NCBI RefSeq assembly: GCF_014649875.1
Contig: NZ_BMTW01000004.1
Location: 62,001 to 126,000, forward strand
From: Streptomyces rubiginosohelvolus
GTDB taxonomy: Bacteria; Actinomycetota; Actinomycetes; Streptomycetales; Streptomycetaceae
Reading direction: 5' to 3'
Length of the DNA: 64,000 nucleotides
Positions 56,148-64,000 of the stretch are shown here, piece after piece. Within the stretch, counting starts at the first letter, position 1, and every line of letters begins with the position of its first letter. Under the pieces are notes generated by a model that was given only the letters and a program-made list of their open reading frames with translations, searched no databases and had not been told where the DNA came from. Made by a program: the position numbers and the translations under genes.

Positions 56148-56993
56148 ATGGCTGAGCTACGCAAGAAGTCCGGACTGGTCGGCGAGTTGTCGGCCGAGTT
56201 CGCGGGCACGATGATCCTGATCCTCTTCGGCTGCGGTGTCGTGGCCCAGGTGGCGGCGGGCGGAGCCCTCACGGATCCGCCCGGCGGGCTCGGGGACCAC
56301 GACAGCATCGCCTGGGCGTGGGGGCTGGGCGTCACGCTCGGCGTCTATGTCGCGGCGCGGCTGAGCGGGGCCCATCTCAACCCCGCGGTAACCCTGGCGC
56401 TGGCCGCCTTCAAGGGGTTCCCGTGGAAGAAGGTCGCCCCCTACGCGGTGGCGCAGACGGCCGGGGCGTTCGTGGCCGCGCTGATCGTCCGCTGGAACTA
56501 CAGCGAGGCGCTGGCGAAGGCCGACCCCGGGCACACCATCAAGACGCAGGGGGTGTTCTCCACCCTGCCCGCCAACGGCAACCCGGCGTTGCCGGTGCAC
56601 GAGTGGGGCGCGTTCCGCGACCAGATCATCGGCACCGCCATCCTGCTGCTGCTGATCCTGGCCATCACCGACATGCTCAACACCCCGCCCGGCTCGAACA
56701 TGGGCCCGTTCATCATCGGCCTGGTCGTGGTCGCGATCGGGATGGCGTGGGGAACGAACGCCGGGTACGCGATCAACCCGGCCCGTGACTTCGGCCCCCG
56801 GCTGGCGAGCTTCCTCACCGGTTACGGCGGGGCGTGGCGGGACCAGTACGGGAATCTCTACTTCTGGGTGCCCATCATCGGCCCGCTGCTCGGCGGCCTG
56901 TTGGGCGCGGGGCTCTACAAGTTCCTCGTCGGACGCTTCCTGCCGTCCGCGGAGCCCGAACCGCCGGGTCGCGTCCCGGCGTCCCAAGACTGA
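56148..56993 (+). CDS. glpF: Glycerol uptake facilitator (aquaglyceroporin)
   Basis: A 281-aa protein with six TM helices and both half-helix motifs: [14 protein letters not shown] (first NPA) and [12 protein letters not shown] (second NPA followed by R-D). The Asp after NPAR marks glycerol-conducting GlpF rather than water-only aquaporins. It lets glycerol diffuse in for the kinase encoded 28 nt downstream. A GGAGGG-rich stretch lies upstream of the ATG. Confidence 0.9.
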   Translation: MAELRKKSGLVGELSAEFAGTMILILFGCGVVAQVAAGGALTDPPGGLGDHDSIAWAWGLGVTLGVYVAARLSGAHLNPAVTLALAAFKGFPWKKVAPYAVAQTAGAFVAALIVRWNYSEALAKADPGHTIKTQGVFSTLPANGNPALPVHEWGAFRDQIIGTAILLLLILAITDMLNTPPGSNMGPFIIGLVVVAIGMAWGTNAGYAINPARDFGPRLASFLTGYGGAWRDQYGNLYFWVPIIGPLLGGLLGAGLYKFLVGRFLPSAEPEPPGRVPASQD

Positions 56994-57021
56994 ACCACAG
57001 CGCCCGGAGAGGCAGCACATC

Positions 57022-58539
57022 ATGGCGGACTTCATCGGCGCGGTGGACCAGGGGACCACCAGCACCCGATTCATGATCTTCGATCACGGCGGCAACGAGG
57101 TCGCCAAGCACCAGCTGGAGCACGAGCAGATCCTGCCGCGCTCCGGCTGGGTGGAGCACGATCCCGTGGAGATCTGGGAGCGCACCAACTCGGTGATCCA
57201 GAACGCCCTGCGGCACGGCGGTCTGTCGCCGACCGACCTGGTGTCGATCGGGATCACCAACCAGCGGGAGACCACGGTGGTCTGGGATCCGCGCAACGGG
57301 CGGCCCTACTACAACGCCATCGTCTGGCAGGACACCCGTACGGACGTCATCGCCGCGAACCTGGAGCGTTCGGGGAAGGGCGAGGTCATCCGCCGCAAGG
57401 CCGGGCTGCCGCCGGCCACGTACTTCTCCGGCGGCAAGATCCAGTGGATCCTGGAGAACGTCGACGGCGTACGGGAGGCGGCCGAGGCCGGTCACGCGAT
57501 CTTCGGCAACACGGACGCCTGGGTCCTGTGGAACCTGACCGGCGGTCCGAACGGCGGCATCCACGCCACCGACGTGACCAACGCGAGCCGCACCATGCTG
57601 ATGAACCTGGAGACCCTCGACTGGGACGAGGAACTCCTGGACTTCTTCGGCATCCCCCGGGCGATGCTCCCGAAGATCAACCCCTCGTCGCACCCGGAGG
57701 CCTACGGCTCCACGCGCACCTCCCGGCCGCTGAGCGCCGCCATTCCCATCGGCGGCGTCCTCGGCGACCAGCAGGCGGCCACCGTCGGCCAGGTCTGCTT
57801 CTCCCCCGGCGAGGCCAAGAACACCTACGGGACCGGTAACTTCCTGGTGCTCAACACCGGTGCCGAGCTGGTCCGTTCGGAGAACGGCCTGCTCACCACG
57901 GTGGCGTACCAGTTCGGCGACGAACCGGTGGTCTACGCCCTGGAGGGGTCCATCGCGGTCACCGGATCCGCGGTGCAGTGGCTGCGCGACCAGATGAAGA
58001 TCATCAAGTCGGCGCCGGAGAGCGAGGAGCTGGCCCGCAGCGTCCAGGACAACGGCGGGATGTATTTCGTGCCCGCGTTCTCCGGCCTGTTCGCGCCGTA
58101 CTGGCGTTCCGACGCCCGCGGCGCGATCGTCGGCCTGGCCCGGTACAACGACAACGCCCACCTGGCGCGGGCCACGCTGGAGGCCATCTGCTACCAGAGC
58201 CGCGATGTGGTCGAGGCGATGGAGCAGGACTCCGGGGTCCATCTCGACGTGCTCAAGGTCGACGGCGGCGTCACCGCCAACGACCTCTGCATGCAGATCC
58301 AGTCGGACGTCCTCGGCGTCGAGGTCAGCCGTCCCGTGGTCGCCGAGACGACCGCTCTCGGCGCCGCCTACGCGGCGGGGCTCGCGACCGGTTTCTGGCA
58401 GAACACCGACGAGCTGCGCGCCCAGTGGCACGAGTCGAAGCGCTGGTCGCCCCAGTGGTCCGAGAAGCAGCGCGCGGACGGCTACGCGGGCTGGAAGCGG
58501 GCGGTGGAGCGCACGCTCGACTGGGTGAAGGTGCCCTGA
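57022..58539 (+). CDS. glpK: Glycerol kinase
   Basis: A 505-aa protein of the FGGY kinase family. [16 protein letters not shown] (phosphate-binding, domain 1), [47 protein letters not shown] with the catalytic Asp, and [14 protein letters not shown] (adenosine site) are all present and full length. It converts glycerol to glycerol-3-phosphate, trapping glycerol taken up by GlpF. GGAGAGG lies upstream of ATG 57022. No glycerol-3-phosphate dehydrogenase or GylR regulator follows, so this looks like a second, partial glycerol locus. Confidence 0.95.
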   Translation: MADFIGAVDQGTTSTRFMIFDHGGNEVAKHQLEHEQILPRSGWVEHDPVEIWERTNSVIQNALRHGGLSPTDLVSIGITNQRETTVVWDPRNGRPYYNAIVWQDTRTDVIAANLERSGKGEVIRRKAGLPPATYFSGGKIQWILENVDGVREAAEAGHAIFGNTDAWVLWNLTGGPNGGIHATDVTNASRTMLMNLETLDWDEELLDFFGIPRAMLPKINPSSHPEAYGSTRTSRPLSAAIPIGGVLGDQQAATVGQVCFSPGEAKNTYGTGNFLVLNTGAELVRSENGLLTTVAYQFGDEPVVYALEGSIAVTGSAVQWLRDQMKIIKSAPESEELARSVQDNGGMYFVPAFSGLFAPYWRSDARGAIVGLARYNDNAHLARATLEAICYQSRDVVEAMEQDSGVHLDVLKVDGGVTANDLCMQIQSDVLGVEVSRPVVAETTALGAAYAAGLATGFWQNTDELRAQWHESKRWSPQWSEKQRADGYAGWKRAVERTLDWVKVP

Positions 58540-58574
58540 CGCGCTCGCACAGGTCCTGACGCGCTCGCATAGGT
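58535..58574. repeat. 20-bp tandem duplication across the glpK stop codon
   Basis: CCTGACGCGCTCGCACAGGT (58535-58554) is followed directly by a copy differing by one base (58555-58574, CATAGGT). The first copy includes the glpK TGA. The duplication may have arisen by slippage; the second copy's CATAGGTT provides a -10-like sequence ahead of the GNAT gene. Confidence 0.75.
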
Positions 58575-58613
58575 TGGGCCGGTCCCTTTCGCCGTACCGA
58601 CGAGGACCGGCCC

Positions 58614-59141
58614 ATGCCCAGCAGCACCAGCATCCGTCTCATAGAGCCCGCCGACGCCGCCCCGATCGCCGCCCACCGGGTACGGGACGCCGAGGCGTTC
58701 CGCCCGTGGGAACCGGCCCAGCCGGACGACTTCTTCACCCCGGAGGGCCAGGCGGAGCGGATCGAGGGCCTGTTGGCGGGATACCGGGCCGGTACGGTCT
58801 GGCCGGGTGCGGTGCTCGCCGGCGACGAGGTGATCGGGCAGGTCACCGTCGGGGGCATCCTGCCGCAGCCGCATCTGCGCCGCGGCTCCGTCGGCTACTG
58901 GATCGCCTCGGTCGCCCAGAACCGGGGCCACGCCGGGAACGCCGTCGGGCTCGCCCTGCGGGTGATGCGGGAGGAGCTGGGCCTGCACCGCGCCGAGGCG
59001 TCCACCAATCTGGAGAACCTGCCCTCCCAACGGGTGCTGCGCCGCAACGGGTTCACCCCGTACGGCGTCGCGCACTCGGCGATCTTCCTCGACGGGGGCT
59101 GGCGGGACGGGCTGCTGTGGGAGCGGATCCTCGGCGACTGA
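58614..59141 (+). CDS. GNAT N-acetyltransferase, RimJ/RimL-like
   Basis: A 175-aa protein. The Acetyltransf_3 pattern runs IRLIEPADAAPIAAHRVRDAEAFRPWEP, then GSVGYWIASVAQNRGHAGNAVGLALRVMREELGLHRAEASTNLENLPSQRVLRRNGFTPYG, with the acetyl-CoA pyrophosphate loop region QNRGHAG and the N-x-xSxRVLxRxGF ending. Likely acetylates an amino group of a protein N-terminus or small molecule. It is a separate transcription unit or reads through from glpK; a 20-bp duplication lies in between. Confidence 0.85.
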   Translation: MPSSTSIRLIEPADAAPIAAHRVRDAEAFRPWEPAQPDDFFTPEGQAERIEGLLAGYRAGTVWPGAVLAGDEVIGQVTVGGILPQPHLRRGSVGYWIASVAQNRGHAGNAVGLALRVMREELGLHRAEASTNLENLPSQRVLRRNGFTPYGVAHSAIFLDGGWRDGLLWERILGD

Positions 59142-59172
59142 GCGGACGGGGGCCGGTCGGGCAGCCGGCGGT

Positions 59173-60207
59173 CTAGAACCCCCGGCGTGACTCCCGTACC
59201 AGCAGCACCAGCAGATACGCTCCGCCGACGCACACGGTGACCGCGCCGGTCGGCAGCACCACGCCGGGGATCGCGTGCTGCGCCGCGATGTCCGCGCCGA
59301 GCAGCAGGAGCGCGCCGACGAGCGCCGAACCGGTGAGGTCGGCGGTGGATCCGCGGCCGGTGAGCCGGCGGGCGATCTGCGGCGCCGCCAGGGCCACGAA
59401 GACGATGGGGCCCGCTGCGGCCGTCACCGCGGCGGTCGCGGCCACGCCGAGGACCACCAGCAGCAGCTTCGTCCGTTCGACGGGGACGCCCAGCATCGCC
59501 GCCGTGTCGTCGCCCAGTTCGAGCCAGCGCATCCGGCGTTGCGCCACCGGGGCCATCAGGGCGACCGCCGCCACCAGGGCGGAGGACATCAGTACGGCGG
59601 GCCAGCCGATGGCGCTCAGCGAACCGGCGCCCCAGACGGCGGCCCGCAGCGCGGTGTCCACATCGGCCTTCACCGAGAACCAGGTGTTGACCGAGGACAG
59701 CAGCGCCCCGACCGCGATGCCCACGATGATGAGCCGGAAGCCCCGCACCCCCCGCCGGAACGCCAGCAGATACACGGCGAACGCGGTGAGGAGCCCGCCG
59801 GCGAGCGCGCCCGCCGCGAGGGCCGAGTAACTGCTCGCGCCCGCCAGCAGCATGAGGACGACACCGGTGTACGAGCCGGTGGTGAAGCCGATGACGTCAG
59901 GGCTGCCGAGCGGGTTGCGGGTCAGGGACTGGAAGACCGCGCCGCCCACGGCCAGGGCCGCCCCGAACACCATGGCGGCGACGATGCGCGGGGCCCGCCA
60001 CTCCAGGACGACGGTGCGGACGCTGTTGCGGGCGGTGCCGGTCAGGACCGACATCAGGTCGCCGAGGCTCAGCGCGAAGCTGCCGAGGGTGAACGCCCAC
60101 AGCGCCAGGGCGACCAGCGCGGCCGCCAGCAGTCCGCAGACGACGACCGAGCGTCGTGTCGCTTTCAGGCTCAGGGACCCGGCCCTGAGGACGATCGCCC
60201 CGCTCAC
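59173..60207 (-). CDS. FecCD-family siderophore ABC transporter permease (second)
   Basis: A 344-aa protein with about ten TM helices. RAPRIVAAMVFGAALAVGGAVFQSLTRNPLGSPDVIGFTTG is the FecCD N-terminal hallmark, and AAGPIVFVALAAPQIARRL is the cytoplasmic coupling loop. The GTG start overlaps the first permease gene (GTGA), so the two are a coupled heterodimer. No ATPase gene lies downstream before the window context changes to the GNAT gene. Confidence 0.9.
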   Translation of the reverse strand: MSGAIVLRAGSLSLKATRRSVVVCGLLAAALVALALWAFTLGSFALSLGDLMSVLTGTARNSVRTVVLEWRAPRIVAAMVFGAALAVGGAVFQSLTRNPLGSPDVIGFTTGSYTGVVLMLLAGASSYSALAAGALAGGLLTAFAVYLLAFRRGVRGFRLIIVGIAVGALLSSVNTWFSVKADVDTALRAAVWGAGSLSAIGWPAVLMSSALVAAVALMAPVAQRRMRWLELGDDTAAMLGVPVERTKLLLVVLGVAATAAVTAAAGPIVFVALAAPQIARRLTGRGSTADLTGSALVGALLLLGADIAAQHAIPGVVLPTGAVTVCVGGAYLLVLLVRESRRGF

Positions 60208-61262
60208 AGCTCCTTCACCCGGCTTCCGCGCACCAGGAGGATCAGTACGGGAGCGCCGATGAGCGGCATCATGACACCGACCTGAAGTTCGGAGGGGATC
60301 ACGATCAGCCGGCCCAGGACGTCGGCGACGAGGACGATCACCGGGGCGAGGACAGCGGAGAAGACGAGGATCCAGCGCCAGTCGGGACCGGTGAGCCACC
60401 GCACGGCGTGCGGCACCATGAGCCCGACGAACATCAGCGGGCCCGCCGCGGCCGTCGCCGCACCGCACAGCAGGGCCACCGCGACCACCACACCGCACCT
60501 CACAGCGCCGACCCGCAGCCCGAAGGATCGCCCCGCGTCGTCGCCGAGGGCCATCGCGTTGAGCGGGCGGGCGCAGAGGGCGGCGACCAGCAGTCCGGCC
60601 AGGACGAAGGGCAGGATGTCACCGGCGGTGCCCGTCGGGCGGTCGGTGATGGTGCCCGCCCCCCAGAACCGCATCCGGTCGAAGGTCTCCGTGTCGATCA
60701 GGGCGAGGGTCTGGGAGATGCCGACGAGGACCGCCGTGAAGGCGGTCCCGACGAGGGTGAGGCGCACCGGCGTCGGCCCGCCCCGCCCCCCGCTCGCGGC
60801 GAGGTAGACGAACGCCGATCCGACGACGGCGCCGACGAGGGCGAGGGGCAGGTACTGCTCGATGCGGGTGACGCCGAGGACGGCCACGCCCAGGGTGACG
60901 GCGAAGCCCGCACCGGCATTGACGCCGAGGACACCGGGGTCGGCGAGCGGATTGCGGGTGAGCGCCTGCATCAGCGCTCCCGCCACGCCCAGGGACATGC
61001 CGACGACGATGCCGAGCAGGGTGCGGTCCACCCGGGCGCCGCTGACCGTGGCGTGCGAGGCGGAGCCGTCGGGAGCGGTCAGCGCCTGCCACACCACGTC
61101 GAGCGGGAGCAGCGCCGAGCCGATCGCGACGCTGAGCAGCACCGCCACGAGGAGGGCGCCGACGGCGACGCCCAGGCCGATGAGCCGGCGCGTCCTTCGA
61201 CGCGACGGCCTCGACGGTGCGGCCGGTGGTGGCGCGTCCTTCGTCGCGAGCGCCTGTGCCAT
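60204..61262 (-). CDS. FecCD-family siderophore ABC transporter permease (first)
   Basis: A 352-aa protein. RVDRTLLGIVVGMSLGVAGALMQALTRNPLADPGVLGVNAGAGFAV and AAAGPLMFVGLMVPHAVRWLTGPDWRW are classical FecCD segments. It forms the membrane channel with the following gene. GGGAGA precedes ATG 61262. The binding lipoprotein and the iron box lie divergently beyond the AraC gene. Confidence 0.9.
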   Translation of the reverse strand: MAQALATKDAPPPAAPSRPSRRRTRRLIGLGVAVGALLVAVLLSVAIGSALLPLDVVWQALTAPDGSASHATVSGARVDRTLLGIVVGMSLGVAGALMQALTRNPLADPGVLGVNAGAGFAVTLGVAVLGVTRIEQYLPLALVGAVVGSAFVYLAASGGRGGPTPVRLTLVGTAFTAVLVGISQTLALIDTETFDRMRFWGAGTITDRPTGTAGDILPFVLAGLLVAALCARPLNAMALGDDAGRSFGLRVGAVRCGVVVAVALLCGAATAAAGPLMFVGLMVPHAVRWLTGPDWRWILVFSAVLAPVIVLVADVLGRLIVIPSELQVGVMMPLIGAPVLILLVRGSRVKEL

Positions 61263-61363
61263 CTGTTCTCCCTGAGCAACCCGCCACCCGGACAGGCCGG
61301 AGTGCCGTGCGTGATCGACGTACCTGTACTGCTGGACCCCTGCCCGGCCCGACTCCCCCGGTG

Positions 61364-62107
61364 TCAGCCGCCGAGAGCCCCCACCGCGTCCGTGGTGAGC
61401 TCGCTGACCGGTACTCCGGACTCGCGGCTCAGCCCCCGCAGCAGCCCGGCCCGGGTGGCGTATCCGGCCGCCCTGGCCGCCGCCGTCAGCTCGCCCCCGC
61501 CGCGGAGGTGTTCGACGGCGGCGTTCATCCTGGCCCGGTTGCGCCACCGTGTGAAGGGCAGTCCGGTCTCGTCGAGGAAGACGCGCTGCACCTGACGGGC
61601 GCTCATCCGGTACCGATCGGCGAGGCTCTCCAGCGTCGCCGAGGGGGTGCGCAGGGCCTCGCGGGCGAGGGCGCGCACGGCGGGGTGGACGGGCAGGACG
61701 ACCGGGAAGTACTGCCGGGAGATGCCCCTCAGCACCCGCCCCAGCGCCTGCCGGAACGGCTCGACCTGCTCCCGTGTGGTCGGCGCGGCCCCGAGTGCGG
61801 TGGTCATGACCTCGGTGAGCGCGGGCACCGCCCCGAGCGGCTGAACCCGGAATCGTGGCTGGTCAGCGGGGTCGAGGAGGGGTCCGAGCGCCATGCCGCC
61901 CGGCTCGATCCGCAGGGCGTGCGGCACGCGCGGGGCCAGCCAGAGCGCCTCGTGGCGCCCGAGCCGCCACTCCTGGCCGTCGGCGGTCAGACGGGCGTTG
62001 CCCGTCACCACGTAGACGAGATGGGGCTCGTCGTGCTGGTGTGTGTCGTGCCCCAGAAAGCGGATGGCGTTCTCGGCGACCACCGTGCCGAGGGATGTCG
62101 TCGGCAA
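61364..62107 (-). CDS. AraC-family regulator with cupin sensor
   Basis: A 247-aa protein. The N-terminal cupin-like domain (GHDTHQHDEPHLVYVVTGNARLTADGQEWRLGRHEALWLAPRVPHALRIEPGG) holds several histidines. The C-terminal AraC double helix-turn-helix is at about 150-235 (LESLADRYRMSARQVQRVFLDETGLPFTRWRNRARMNAAVEHLRGG). TTG start with GGGAGG 5 nt upstream. It lies in the siderophore uptake locus, directly next to the iron box, and may sense the ferri-siderophore to activate uptake genes. It is followed after 101 nt by the permease genes on the same strand. Confidence 0.85.
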   Translation of the reverse strand: MPTTSLGTVVAENAIRFLGHDTHQHDEPHLVYVVTGNARLTADGQEWRLGRHEALWLAPRVPHALRIEPGGMALGPLLDPADQPRFRVQPLGAVPALTEVMTTALGAAPTTREQVEPFRQALGRVLRGISRQYFPVVLPVHPAVRALAREALRTPSATLESLADRYRMSARQVQRVFLDETGLPFTRWRNRARMNAAVEHLRGGGELTAAARAAGYATRAGLLRGLSRESGVPVSELTTDAVGALGG

Positions 62108-62181
62108 GCGTGCCTCCCGTTGTGCGATGCGTCGTGTCCGTCACCGACCATGTCGTACTCGGATCGACGCAGCGGAACCAG

Positions 62182-62200
62182 CGAGGTTAGCCTCACCTTA
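62182..62200. promoter_or_regulatory. Iron box (DmdR/IdeR operator)
   Basis: CGAGGTTAGCCTCACCTTA matches the 19-bp actinobacterial iron box TTAGGTTAGSCTAACCTAA at most positions. It sits between the AraC gene (minus) and the siderophore-binding lipoprotein gene (plus), so Fe2+-loaded DmdR1/IdeR should repress both. Confidence 0.8.
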
Positions 62201-62244
62201 CCAACAGCTCGAACGGTCGAGCCTGCCCAGTCTCATGAGGTCCC

Positions 62245-63231
62245 ATGTTTGCTCCTGCCCGTCTTCTCGCCGTCGCGGTCGTCGCCGCACTGGCCCTCAC
62301 CGGCTGCTCGGCCTCCGACCCGTCGGGCGACGGGGACAAGGCGTCCGCCGCGAAGACCCGTGCCGTCACGACCGACTACGGCAAGGTGAAGGTGCCGACC
62401 GAGCCGAAGCGGGTGGTCGTGCTGAACCACGCGCTCGCCGGGTACCTCTACGACCTCGACGTGCCGGTCACGGCGACGATTCCCGAGGACGCCGAGAGCA
62501 AGGGCGCGTTCTCCCCGAACTGGGCGAAGGAGGCGAAGGAGGACGGTACGACGTTCCTGCCGTGGAGCGTCGACGGCTTCGACCTGGAGGCGATCCTCGC
62601 CCTCGACCCCGACCTCATCGTCGGCGGCGGCATCGGCTTCCCGCTGTTCCAGGCGGAGAAGGTGTACGACGACCTCTCCGACATCGCCCCCACCGTGCTC
62701 GTCGGCAAGAAGCTCGGCGACTGGCGGGCCCAGTTCTCCTTCCTCGCCGACGACGTGTTCGGCAGGCCCGACGTCTACAAGGAGCACGTGGCCGCCTACG
62801 ACCGGCGGATCGACGAGGTGAAGCAGGCGATCACACCGCCGGCCGGCCCGGTCTCCTTCCTGGCCCTCACCGGCGACGGCACCGCCTACGGCCTGGTGGA
62901 GAGCGTGGGCCTGCCCACCGAGCTGAAGAAGGTCGGCATCGAACCGGCCCCGGTCTTCGCCGACGGCGGTTTCAAGGTGTACGGACAGGGCGGTGACATG
63001 TTCGAGCTGTCGACCGAGAAGGTGGGCCAGACGATCACCCAGCCGTCCGTGTTCGTGATGGGCTTCAACGCCGACACGACCGACGTCGCCACGCTGAAGA
63101 AGAACCCCGTCTACAAGGCGCTGCCCGCCTTCAAGGCGAACCGGGCCTACGACCTGCCGCACTGGGTGCTGCGCGGCGACTACGACGAGTCGATGGCCCT
63201 GCTCGACATCATCGAGAAGCAGTTCTCCTGA
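62245..63231 (+). CDS. Iron-siderophore ABC transporter substrate-binding lipoprotein
   Basis: A 328-aa protein. The signal sequence ends in the lipobox LTGC, followed by a flexible acidic linker and a Peripla_BP_2 domain: TEPKRVVVLNHALAGYLYDLDVPVTAT, LEAILALDPDLIVGGG, and YDLPHWVLRGDYDESMALLDIIEKQF at the end. It captures a ferric siderophore for the FecCD permeases. It is 44 nt downstream of the iron box. The stop overlaps the next ATG (TGATG-type), coupling it to the siderophore-interacting protein. Confidence 0.9.
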   Translation: MFAPARLLAVAVVAALALTGCSASDPSGDGDKASAAKTRAVTTDYGKVKVPTEPKRVVVLNHALAGYLYDLDVPVTATIPEDAESKGAFSPNWAKEAKEDGTTFLPWSVDGFDLEAILALDPDLIVGGGIGFPLFQAEKVYDDLSDIAPTVLVGKKLGDWRAQFSFLADDVFGRPDVYKEHVAAYDRRIDEVKQAITPPAGPVSFLALTGDGTAYGLVESVGLPTELKKVGIEPAPVFADGGFKVYGQGGDMFELSTEKVGQTITQPSVFVMGFNADTTDVATLKKNPVYKALPAFKANRAYDLPHWVLRGDYDESMALLDIIEKQFS

Positions 63232-64000
63232 TGGCCTCCCAGCGCGCGTACACGACGCACCCCCTCGTCCTGCGCCGGGTCGCCGTGCGCCGCGTCGAGG
63301 AGGTGACCCCCCGGATGCGGCGCGTCGTCCTCGGCGGCGAGGACCTCGCGGCGTTCACCCGGGACGGGATCGACCACCCCGGCTTCGCCGCGCCCGGGTT
63401 CGACGACCACGTCAAACTGATCCTGGCCGCCGACGGGGACATCCGGGCGGCGCTCCCGGCCCAGTTGCCGCACGGCATCGAGTGGACCCCGGCCGAACAC
63501 CGGCTGACCCGCGACTACACGCCCCGGCGGGTGGACCTCGACGCGGGTGAGGTCCACCTCGACTTCGTGGTGCACGGCGACGGGCCCGCGGAGTCCTGGT
63601 CCGCGGCGGCCCGGGAGGGCGACGAGCTGTGGTTCGTCGGCCCCAAGTCCTCGCTCCGGCTGCCGGAAGGGCTGGACTGGATCCAGCTCGTCGGCGACGA
63701 GACGGCGCTGCCCGCGATCGGCCGCTTCCTCGACGAACGCCCCCTCGACGTCCCGGCGCACGTCCTGGTGACCGTCCCGGACGACGCGGCACGCCAGGAA
63801 CTCGCCCTGCGCGACGGCGACACGGTCACCTGGGTCCTCGCGGAGCCGGGTGACGCGGCGGCGCTGGAGTCCGCCGTACGCGCGCTGCCGGTGCCGGCGG
63901 GCGAGGGGTACGTCTGGGCGGCGGCGGAGAGCCGGGCGCTGCTGCCGGTACGCCGGTATCTCCAGCGGGAGGGGAAGCTCTCCAAGGACCGGGTGAACAT
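63231..64000 (+). CDS. Siderophore-interacting flavoprotein (SIP/ViuB-like), 3'-truncated by window
   Basis: 256 codons are visible with no stop before the window ends. FAD_binding_9 domain: RRVEEVTPRMRRVVLGGEDL, then RDYTPRRVDLDAGEVHLDFVVHGDGPAESWSAAAREGDELWFVGPKSSLRLP with the R-x-Y-(T/S)-type flavin motif, followed by the SIP domain (WIQLVGDETALPAIGRFLDE, and YVWAAAESRALLPVRRYLQREGKL). It is cytoplasmic and probably reduces ferric siderophores with NAD(P)H to release iron after import. ATG 63231 overlaps the preceding stop by one base. The frame is open to base 64000. Confidence 0.9.
   Translation, partial: MASQRAYTTHPLVLRRVAVRRVEEVTPRMRRVVLGGEDLAAFTRDGIDHPGFAAPGFDDHVKLILAADGDIRAALPAQLPHGIEWTPAEHRLTRDYTPRRVDLDAGEVHLDFVVHGDGPAESWSAAAREGDELWFVGPKSSLRLPEGLDWIQLVGDETALPAIGRFLDERPLDVPAHVLVTVPDDAARQELALRDGDTVTWVLAEPGDAAALESAVRALPVPAGEGYVWAAAESRALLPVRRYLQREGKLSKDRVN

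Noticed and set aside
1..64000. Insertion sequences, integrases, tRNA or rRNA genes
   Set aside because: I looked for transposase/integrase motifs, tRNA-like cloverleaf ends and rRNA segments and saw none that I could support.

Overview
The window is chromosomal DNA of a Streptomyces or a close actinomycete relative. The evidence is very high GC with strong third-position GC bias, frequent GTG and TTG starts, many 1-17 bp gene overlaps, abundant one- and two-component regulators, GAF-ANTAR and STAS proteins, a SigB-type sigma factor, Tat-exported enzymes and a DmdR/IdeR-type iron box. I see no phage, IS element, CRISPR array, rRNA or tRNA. The gene content (regulated catabolic cassettes, siderophore uptake, stress proteins) suits an accessory chromosome arm rather than a core region.

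Layout. 1-3.2 kb: the end of a tightly packed operon with a condensation/acyltransferase-like C-terminus, two SAM methyltransferases, a DMT-like membrane protein and a Trm112-like mini-protein. 3.2-6.9 kb: a GntR/FCD repressor followed by two Tat-exported amidohydrolases; two inverted GGTATACAAA operators lie between regulator and enzymes. 7-10.8 kb: an OmpR/histidine-kinase pair and a lipoprotein peptidase. 10.8-14.3 kb: a membrane Ser/Thr kinase, an IclR regulator and a DUF1345 membrane protein. 14.6-22.2 kb: a YdeP-type molybdoenzyme, an unusual Clp/Hsp100 with a 58-aa downstream partner, an acyl-CoA dehydrogenase and its probable PadR regulator. 22.2-26.5 kb: a decayed Na+/H+ antiporter and a coupled ATP-grasp ligase + CocE-type hydrolase pair.

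26.5-36.5 kb is a stress and signalling block: two inverted GAF-ANTAR paralogues around a STAS protein, a SAP/Rho-N-like small protein, DUF5709, a HAD phosphatase, a SigB-family sigma factor, a zinc alcohol dehydrogenase, a four-gene overlapping operon (58-aa basic protein, HemK/PrmC-like methyltransferase, CDGSH protein, haem-oxygenase-like diiron protein) and a DNA-alkylation-repair protein. Several GTTT-N14/15-GGGTAY-like promoters in this block suggest a shared SigB-type regulon.

36.5-44.6 kb: an MFS exporter with divergent TetR, then a PaoABCD-type molybdenum aldehyde oxidoreductase operon with divergent TetR and twin operators. 44.7-47.7 kb: a membrane-anchored unknown and a DipZ-type thiol-disulfide protein. 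47.7-54.3 kb: a histidine-ammonia-lyase homologue whose MIO-forming Ala-Ser-Gly triad is replaced, divergent from a complete betaine-type (OpuC/EgtU-like) ABC importer and an NCS1 permease. I read this as a candidate ergothionase-type (ergothioneine or other histidine-betaine) uptake and cleavage locus, and it is the most interesting hypothesis here. 54.3-59.2 kb: a PRC-barrel protein, an AEC transporter, glycerol facilitator + glycerol kinase, and a GNAT enzyme. 59.2-64 kb: an iron-siderophore uptake locus (two FecCD permeases, an AraC-type regulator, an iron box, a binding lipoprotein and a siderophore-interacting flavoprotein cut by the window end).
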